From Paractinoplanes toevensis (GTDB lineage Bacteria; Actinomycetota; Actinomycetes; Mycobacteriales; Micromonosporaceae): DNA of 64,000 nucleotides. Location of the stretch: contig NZ_BOQN01000088.1 of the NCBI RefSeq assembly GCF_018332695.1, positions 59,038 to 123,037 on the forward strand, read 5' to 3'. Both the position numbers and the translations under genes were made by a program. Of this stretch, positions 58,659 to 64,000 are shown in pieces; within the stretch, counting starts at the first letter, position 1, and each line of letters begins with the position of its first letter. Below the pieces are notes generated by a model that was given only the letters and a program-made list of their open reading frames with translations, ran no database searches and had not been told where the DNA came from.

Positions 58659-60500
58659 TCAGCGATACGCCCGGACGTCGGCGACCGACCACCAGGTGTC
58701 GGTCGCCGCGGTCAGGGTGATCCGCACGAAGCGAACATTCCGCCCACGCAGGTCGCCCTCCGCGAATTGCCCGGCTCCCGCGCTGCGGACAGGTGCCCAG
58801 TGCACTCCGTCGGCCGACGCGGTGATCGCGTAGCCGCGCGGGTAGTCGCCGGTCGAGGCGCCGGTGTCGAAGACGATCCGCCGCACCGGCTGCGCCCGGC
58901 CCAGGTCCACCTGCAGGTACTGGCCCGGTTGCTGGGCCGCGCCGGTGCTGAAGCGGGTGCTCGCGTCGTCGTCGACCGCGTTGGCCGGGACGTCGCCGGT
59001 GCCGGTGGCGGTCCAACCGGTCGGTGCGATCGGCCGGTCGTGCGAACCGCCGCCGCGCCACACGAACGTGGCCAGCGACCCGCCCGGCAGCGTGTAGCTG
59101 AACTGGCGGTTGCCGATCCGGACCGCGACCGCCTGCGGGTTGTCGTTCTCGTTGTGCGCGACCAGCACCGTGCTGCCGTCCGGGTTCACGAACGCCACGT
59201 CCATGACCTGGCCGTTCCAGCCGGTGGTGCCGAACGACGTGCTCGCCACCCGGGTCGCGCCGGGCCGGACGAAGCGGGCCAGGTGCCCGAGCGTGTAGTA
59301 CTCGGCGTTTCTGGTCACCGACGCGCCGACCGTGATGACGCCGGTGCAGGTGCCGCAGCCGCCGGTGTGCGGGCCGTTCGTCTCGTCGAGGGCGAGGTTC
59401 CAGTTGACGACGGTCTTCGCCCAGTTCCGGGTGTTACCGATGATCAGGTTGCGGGCGTGCCACTTGAGCGTGTCGGAGAACGTCATCGTCGGATCGCCGG
59501 ACTGGCTGCCGGAACACTCGGTGAAGTAGATGTCCTTCGCCGGGAACTCGTTGTGCAGGGCGGTCATCGCGCTCGGGTCGCCGGAGTAGCAGTGGTAGGC
59601 GGTGCCGGCGACCCAGCGGGCAGCCGGCGAGGCCAGCAGCTCCTGCGGGTAGTGGTCGATGTCGGCGACCTCGTCCGGCGGGGTGTTGGCGGCGTCGTTC
59701 GGATGCTCGGCCCAGTTGTGGTCGTACCCCAGGATCTTGGTTTTCTCGAATCGCAGCATCGGGCCGAGCTGCTCGATCACCTTGGCCGCCTGCCAGGACG
59801 GCAGGTCCATGCCGGGGTAGCCGGACGGTGCCCGGTTCTGCGGTTCGTTCTGCAGCGAGAGGTAGTCGATGCGGACACCCTCGGCCCGGTAGGCCTGGAC
59901 GAATTTCAGCAGGTAGGAGGCGTACGCCCGATAGATGGCCGGGCTGTCGATCAACCGGCCGCCGATCAGTGACCCGTTGGTCTTCATCCACGCCGGCGGC
60001 GACCACGGCGTACCCATGATCTGCAGTTCGGGGTTCAATCTCGAAGCCTGGCGCAGCAGCGGCAGGATCTGCGCGCGGTCGTGGGCGACGCTGAAGTGCC
60101 GCAGTGCGTAGTCGGTCTGTCCGGCCGGCACGTCGTCGTAGGTGTAGGCCGGCTCGTCGGTGAAGTCGGAGGCCCCGATCGGCTGGCGCAGGAAGTTGAT
60201 CCGGTCGGTGGCGAAGAGGTCGGTCATCGCGGCGTTCCGGGCGGCGGGGGCCAGCCGATAGAGCACCGCCGCCGACGAGTCGGTGATCGATGCTCCGAAA
60301 CCGGTCATTGTCTGAAATTTCCGGCCAGGGTCGATCACGATCGTGGGAGCCGCGGTGTCGACGGCCGCGCCGAAGTCGACGGTGCCGACGTAATTGCTGC
60401 CGTCCGGCGAGGTGACCCAGACCCGCGCGGTGTCGCTGTGGTGCGGCGGAGGGGCGGCAAGCAGGAGTACGGAGAGTAGGGCGGTTCCGAGGCCGGCCAT
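58659..60500 (-). CDS. Secreted GH30 glycosidase with discoidin (F5/8 type C) domain
   Basis: 613 residues from the ATG at 60500, preceded by AGGGAG. A signal peptide (about 1-20) leads to a GH30-type catalytic barrel with FQTMTGFGASITDSSA, the acid/base glutamate in LSLQNEPQN (Glu219) and the nucleophile in IYFTECSGS (Glu328). A beta-sandwich follows, then a C-terminal discoidin/CBM32-like domain (about 480-613: ANAVDDDASTRFSTGAAQQPGQYLQVDLG, VRRIVFDTG, RFVRITLT). Family members include glucosylceramidases and beta-1,6-glucanases or xylanases; the exact bond is not readable. The divergent LacI gene is the likely regulator. Confidence 0.9.
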   Translation of the reverse strand: MAGLGTALLSVLLLAAPPPHHSDTARVWVTSPDGSNYVGTVDFGAAVDTAAPTIVIDPGRKFQTMTGFGASITDSSAAVLYRLAPAARNAAMTDLFATDRINFLRQPIGASDFTDEPAYTYDDVPAGQTDYALRHFSVAHDRAQILPLLRQASRLNPELQIMGTPWSPPAWMKTNGSLIGGRLIDSPAIYRAYASYLLKFVQAYRAEGVRIDYLSLQNEPQNRAPSGYPGMDLPSWQAAKVIEQLGPMLRFEKTKILGYDHNWAEHPNDAANTPPDEVADIDHYPQELLASPAARWVAGTAYHCYSGDPSAMTALHNEFPAKDIYFTECSGSQSGDPTMTFSDTLKWHARNLIIGNTRNWAKTVVNWNLALDETNGPHTGGCGTCTGVITVGASVTRNAEYYTLGHLARFVRPGATRVASTSFGTTGWNGQVMDVAFVNPDGSTVLVAHNENDNPQAVAVRIGNRQFSYTLPGGSLATFVWRGGGSHDRPIAPTGWTATGTGDVPANAVDDDASTRFSTGAAQQPGQYLQVDLGRAQPVRRIVFDTGASTGDYPRGYAITASADGVHWAPVRSAGAGQFAEGDLRGRNVRFVRITLTAATDTWWSVADVRAYR

Positions 60501-60521
60501 TCGATCTCCCTGTAACAATCT

Positions 60522-60542
60522 GAAACAACTACGGAATGTTTC
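60522..60542. promoter_or_regulatory. Candidate LacI operator
   Basis: GAAACA (60522-60527) and TGTTTC (60537-60542) form an inverted repeat with 9 bases between, in the 97-base gap between the GH30 and LacI starts. Confidence 0.5.
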
Positions 60543-60597
60543 TGATACAGGTAGGTAACCAGCCAGCTCGAAAGACGTCAATGTCTATGCTCGAGTC

Positions 60598-61620
60598 ATG
60601 AAACAGGGGCCGGTAACAAGGGTCACCGTCCGCGACATCGCGGCCCACGCCGGCGTCTCCATCGCGACCGTCTCCCGGGTGCTCAACGAGCAGTCGCACG
60701 TCGCCCCGGAGACCCGTGACCTGGTGCAGCGCGCGATCACCGAGCTCGGCGGCCGGGCCGTCACCCGCCGCCCGGCCCCGGCCGGCTCGATCTACGTGCG
60801 CTGCCCCTACCTGCTGACCGACTACTTCGGACTGATCGTCTCGTCGATCGCCGAGACGCTCGACCTGCACGACCGGCAGCTGGTGCTGAACGCGGGCGAG
60901 TCCGCCCAGCACGGCGCCGTGCTGCCCACCCTGGCCGGCCGCACCGGCATCGCCGGAGCCATCATCGTGCTGCCGCCCGAGCCCGGCACCGAACTGGTCG
61001 CGCTGCAGGCGGCCGGCTTCCCGTTCGTCGTGGTCGACCCGCGCGAGCCGGTGCCCCGCGACATCGCCGCGGTGTCGGCCGCGCACTTCGCCGGCGCCCG
61101 CAGCCTCACCGGCCACCTCGTCGAGCTGGGTCATCGGCGGATCGGCCTGATCGCCGGCCCGGACAACTGGCTGGCCAGCACCGCGCGCCGGGCCGGGCAC
61201 ATTTCGGCCCTGGCCGACGCGGGCGTCCTGCCCGATCCGGCCCTGGCCCTGCCGGGCGAGCCGACGGTCCGCTTCGGTTACCAGGCCGCGCAGCGCCTGC
61301 TCGACCGGCCGGACCGGCCGACCGCCCTGCTCGGTTTCAACGACAAGGCCGCCTCCGGCGCGCTGGCCGCCGCCGCCGAGCGTGGCCTGCGCGTGCCCGA
61401 GGATCTCTCGATCGCCGGCTTCGACGACATCGATCTGGCCCAGGCGACCCGGCCGACGCTGACCACGGTGCGCCAGCCGCTGCAGGAGATGGGCCGGATG
61501 GCGGTCGGACTGCTGCTCCGCCTGCTCAACCGGCACCGCCTGGACGCCCTGCACATCGAGCTGGCCACCGAGCTGATCATCCGGGACTCGACCGGGCCGG
61601 CCACCAGTATCGAGAGTTAA
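60598..61620 (+). CDS. LacI-family regulator
   Basis: 340 residues. The N-terminal helix-turn-helix and hinge are typical: VTVRDIAAHAGVSIATVSRVLNEQSHVAPETRDLVQRAITELG-type sequence. A periplasmic-binding-like sugar domain follows: GIAGAIIVLP, GFPFVVVDPREP, HRRIGLIAGPDNW, PTALLGFNDKAASGAL, LSIAGFDDIDLAQATRPTLTTVRQPLQEMG. It is complete. Divergence from the GH30 gene suggests that it represses that enzyme until its sugar product appears. The ThuA-ricin gene downstream may share its control. Confidence 0.92.
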   Translation: MKQGPVTRVTVRDIAAHAGVSIATVSRVLNEQSHVAPETRDLVQRAITELGGRAVTRRPAPAGSIYVRCPYLLTDYFGLIVSSIAETLDLHDRQLVLNAGESAQHGAVLPTLAGRTGIAGAIIVLPPEPGTELVALQAAGFPFVVVDPREPVPRDIAAVSAAHFAGARSLTGHLVELGHRRIGLIAGPDNWLASTARRAGHISALADAGVLPDPALALPGEPTVRFGYQAAQRLLDRPDRPTALLGFNDKAASGALAAAAERGLRVPEDLSIAGFDDIDLAQATRPTLTTVRQPLQEMGRMAVGLLLRLLNRHRLDALHIELATELIIRDSTGPATSIES

Positions 61621-61725
61621 TTTAACTATTAGGGCTCTTTACCTTGTGGCGTGGGACATCGATGCCTGAGGATGTGCGCAGCGGCGCCGCGTCCCCAACC
61701 GCTACTCATCCCCGAGGTTCCCACC

Positions 61726-63000
61726 GTGGCTCGAAAGCTGCTCAAACGCGCCCTCGTGGCGACGATTGCCCTGCTCACGACGGCTGCCACCGGCATCGCC
61801 ATCCAGTCCGCCGACGCCGCCGCCGCGGCGCCGTTCAAGGTGCTCGCGTTCTACAACGGAACGTGGGACGCCGCGCACATCGACTTCGACAAAGAAGCCA
61901 AGGAGTGGTTTCCGAAGACCGCCGCCCAGTACGGCTTCACCTGGGAGGCCACCACCGACTGGAGCCGGCTCAGCGCGAGCGGGCTCTCCGGCGTGCAGGT
62001 CGTCATGTTCCTCGACGACGGGCCGCCGGCCGAGCGGCGCGCCGCCTTCCAGACCTACATGCAGAACGGCGGCGGCTTCCTCGGCTTCCACGTGAGCGCG
62101 TTCACCACCAGCGCGAACGACTGGAGCTGGTACTACAACACCTTCCTCGGCTCGGGGAACTTCGTCTCCAACACCTGGGGGCCGACCGCCGAGACGCTGA
62201 AGATCGAGGACCGCAACCACCCCTCCACCGCGGGACTGCCGGCCACCATCCAGTCGTCGGTCAGCGAGTGGTACTCGTGGAGCAACGACCTGCGCAACAA
62301 CGCGAACATCGACATCCTGGCCTCGCTGGACGCCTCGACCTTCCCAGTCGGTGACGACCCCAACCAGCAGTGGCGCAGCGGGTTCTACCCGATCATGTGG
62401 ACCAACAAGAACTACAAGATGCTGTACGCCAATTTCGGCCACAACGGCATGAACTACTCGACCAACACGCGTACGTCGTCGACGTTCGCGAGCGCGCAGC
62501 AGAACCAGTGGCTGATCAACGGCCTGCTCTGGCTGGGCGGAGGCGGCACCACCCCGCCGACGACGACTCCGCCCACCAGCCCCGGCTTCAGCTCACTGAT
62601 CAACAAGAACAGCGGGAAGTGCCTGGACGCCAAGGGAGCCGGCACCACCAACGGCACGGCCATCCAGCAGTACACCTGCAACGGCAGCGCCGCCCAGAAG
62701 TACCAACTGGTGACCACCACCGGCACCTACGTCCGGATCAACAACCAGGCCAACACCGCCCAGGCGCTCGACGTCACCGACGTCTCGACCGCCGACAACG
62801 CCAAGATCCAGACCTGGACGTACGGCGGCGGCCTCAACCAGCAGTGGCAGTCGGTCGCCGAGAGCGGCGGCTACTTCCACCTGGTCAACCGCAACAGCGG
62901 CAAGTGCCTGGACGTGCCGGCTGCCAGCACGGCCGACAGCGTCCAGTTGGTGCAGTACACCTGCAACGGCACCGCGGCCCAGAGCTTCAGGCTGGGCTAG
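61726..63000 (+). CDS. Secreted ThuA-like protein with ricin-type lectin domain
   Basis: 424 residues from the GTG at 61726 after GAGG. A signal peptide (about 1-34, ADAAAA/APF) is followed by a ThuA-like domain (FKVLAFYNGTWDAAHIDFDKEA, VQVVMFLDDGPPAERRAAFQTYMQNGGGFLGFHVSAF, FYPIMWTNKNYKMLYANFGHN). A Thr/Pro linker (about 275-290) leads to a CBM13/ricin beta-trefoil with repeats SGKCLDAKGAGTTNGTAIQQYTC and SGKCLDVPAASTADSVQLVQYTC. ThuA domains occur in sugar-metabolising proteins, and their activity is not settled. The lectin domain should bind polysaccharide. Confidence 0.85.
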   Translation: MARKLLKRALVATIALLTTAATGIAIQSADAAAAAPFKVLAFYNGTWDAAHIDFDKEAKEWFPKTAAQYGFTWEATTDWSRLSASGLSGVQVVMFLDDGPPAERRAAFQTYMQNGGGFLGFHVSAFTTSANDWSWYYNTFLGSGNFVSNTWGPTAETLKIEDRNHPSTAGLPATIQSSVSEWYSWSNDLRNNANIDILASLDASTFPVGDDPNQQWRSGFYPIMWTNKNYKMLYANFGHNGMNYSTNTRTSSTFASAQQNQWLINGLLWLGGGGTTPPTTTPPTSPGFSSLINKNSGKCLDAKGAGTTNGTAIQQYTCNGSAAQKYQLVTTTGTYVRINNQANTAQALDVTDVSTADNAKIQTWTYGGGLNQQWQSVAESGGYFHLVNRNSGKCLDVPAASTADSVQLVQYTCNGTAAQSFRLG

Positions 63001-63011
63001 AGATCTTCTCG

Positions 63012-63053
63012 GGCCGGGGTCCCGCCAATTCCAGGAGGGGCGGGATCCCGGCC
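63012..63053 (+). terminator. Terminator after the ThuA gene
   Basis: A 15-bp stem with one G-T pair (63012-63026 with 63039-63053) and a 12-nt loop. Confidence 0.75.
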
Positions 63054-63071
63054 AGGCTGCCTAGACGTGGT

Positions 63072-63105
63072 CGGCGGTCCGGGAGTTGCGGCACCCGGAC
63101 CGCCG
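63072..63105 (-). terminator. Terminator of the amine oxidase gene
   Basis: CGGCGGTCCGGG at 63072-63083 pairs perfectly with 63094-63105 around a 10-nt loop, just after the stop on the minus strand. Confidence 0.75.
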
Positions 63106-63110
63106 GGGTT

Positions 63111-64000
63111 TCAGTGGCAGTGCCGGGCCGCTGACTTCGGGACGTCCAGGGTGGGGTTGCGGTCGAAGAAGCCGTACGGCTTGAGCGTGAAGCCGGCGTA
63201 GTCGACCGGCATGATCGGCCAGTCCTCCGGCCGCGGGAAGTGGGTCAGGCCGAACGTGTGCCAGACGACGATGTCCTCGCCGTCGATCGGCCGGTCGGCC
63301 GCCGTCCAGGCCGGCAGCCCCGCCCCGGCCGGGCTCTGATTGACCAGGTCACCGGCCGGGTAGCGCTCGTCCGGCGCGTACTGGGTCACCCAGAGGTGCT
63401 TGGTCGCGAACGTCGCCCGCTGGTGGATCGACGACGAGTCGTCGGCCAGCAGCACCGGCAGGCCGGCCGGGTGCAACGCGTACCCCACCGGCTGGCCGAG
63501 CCGGTTCTTGACCTCCGGGTTGACGATGTGCCAGACCCGGCCGGCGGCCGGATCGGCGAGCCGCTGCGCCGTCGATTCGCTGGCCAGCCGGGTGGTCCGG
63601 CGAGCGAAGGCATTGCCGTACGGGTTCTCCGGTCCGACCGGCACCCGCACCGCATCCACCTCGTCGACGGCGTTCTTCACCCCGTCGACGGTCATGTCCA
63701 GGCGCGCCGAGAAGAGATGCTGGTGGAACGGCGCGCCGAGACCGGGCGCGATCTCCGTGGCGTACGGGTATCCCTCGCACGGATAGGCCGAGGTGAAGAC
63801 CACGCCGGTCGCCTTGCACTCGAGCTGGATGGTGCCGTCGAGGTACAGGTACCAGTAGAAGCCGTAGTCGTAGTTACCGATGGTCACGAAGAACGAGATC
63901 ACCAGGCGTCGCTGCCGGCGGGTCTCGGCCATCTCGTTGAAGAGGTCGGTGTGCTTCCACAGCACCCCGTAGTCCTCCTCGTGCATGCAGATCGCGTTGC
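63111..64000 (-). CDS. Copper-containing primary amine oxidase (partial, N-terminus off window)
   Basis: About 296 C-terminal residues are visible; the frame continues past the right edge (it reads NAICMHEEDYGVLWKHTDL at the border). The cofactor site is VTIGNYDYGFYWYLYLDGTIQLE, where the tyrosine of NYD becomes topaquinone. Copper ligands are in HQHLFSARLDMTVDG (HxH) and near HTFGLTHFPRPEDWPIMPVDYAGFTLKPYGFFDRNPTLDVP-type C-terminal sequence, which is very well kept. The enzyme oxidises primary amines to aldehydes, releasing ammonia and hydrogen peroxide. A strong hairpin follows the stop. Confidence 0.92.
   Translation of the reverse strand, partial: NAICMHEEDYGVLWKHTDLFNEMAETRRQRRLVISFFVTIGNYDYGFYWYLYLDGTIQLECKATGVVFTSAYPCEGYPYATEIAPGLGAPFHQHLFSARLDMTVDGVKNAVDEVDAVRVPVGPENPYGNAFARRTTRLASESTAQRLADPAAGRVWHIVNPEVKNRLGQPVGYALHPAGLPVLLADDSSSIHQRATFATKHLWVTQYAPDERYPAGDLVNQSPAGAGLPAWTAADRPIDGEDIVVWHTFGLTHFPRPEDWPIMPVDYAGFTLKPYGFFDRNPTLDVPKSAARHCH

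Overview
The window is high-GC actinobacterial chromosome, most likely from Micromonosporaceae (Actinoplanes-like). The grounds are the GC-rich codon use, many GTG starts, a complete conservon (CvnA-B-C-D), XRE/DUF397 pairs, DUF3040, DUF3618 and actinobacterial holin-like proteins, a DinB/DUF664 protein, and the GAGCGTAGCGAGCGAATC repeat that is common near gene starts in this family. No rRNA, tRNA, CRISPR array or insertion sequence was recognised. The genus is an inference, because there is no marker gene.

Layout. 1-7.9 kb: a partial membrane protein, an M23 lipoprotein, a secreted beta-propeller, tyrA, a DinB protein, mtnA, a PHP phosphoesterase and a DUF885 metallopeptidase. 8.3-14.7 kb: a six-gene signalling operon with a stand-alone NIT-type sensor, the four conservon genes and a 266-residue partner. 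14.9-24.2 kb: a degenerate UDP-GlcNAc-epimerase-like gene with an NTF2-like gene, a TetR/dienelactone hydrolase pair, a chitinase, a TetR/DHA2 efflux pair, a TPR-GGDEF protein and an S-adenosyl methyltransferase. 24.4-27.2 kb: an XRE/DUF397 module flanked by two near-identical promoters that point outwards to small orphan genes. 27.4-31.6 kb: an LLM-flavin/FAD-oxidase fusion, a potassium channel, DUF3040 and purC.

31.8-40.0 kb is a lower-GC defence island. It holds a Vsr endonuclease, a C5 cytosine methyltransferase, a three-gene HNH-like/ParB-like/SNF2-helicase operon, a TTG-start helix-turn-helix regulator and a NaeI-family restriction endonuclease. The restriction enzyme, methylase and Vsr form a recognisable R-M core. 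The helicase, ParB-like and HNH-like genes look like an added nucleic-acid-processing module, and this is the strongest candidate for a little-described system.

40.0-49.0 kb: a short XRE gene, a PQQ-like propeller, and an operon of response regulator, histidine kinase, lytic polysaccharide monooxygenase and DUF305 lipoprotein. A secreted protein, envelope-stress genes and an acyltransferase/SGNH pair follow. 49.2-56.5 kb: a coupled operon of OB-fold membrane protein, flotillin and a 1,602-residue AAA ATPase, the second candidate system. 56.5-64 kb: a frameshifted GNAT gene, a MerR/SDR pair with a textbook MerR operator, a GH30 glycosidase divergent from a LacI regulator, a ThuA-ricin secreted protein and a partial copper amine oxidase.

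Several genes fit a saprophytic life on chitin and other polysaccharides: GH18 with CBM2, AA10 with CBM5/12, GH30 with a discoidin domain, and ThuA with a ricin-type domain. Most convergent gene pairs are separated by strong hairpins, which are listed as terminators.
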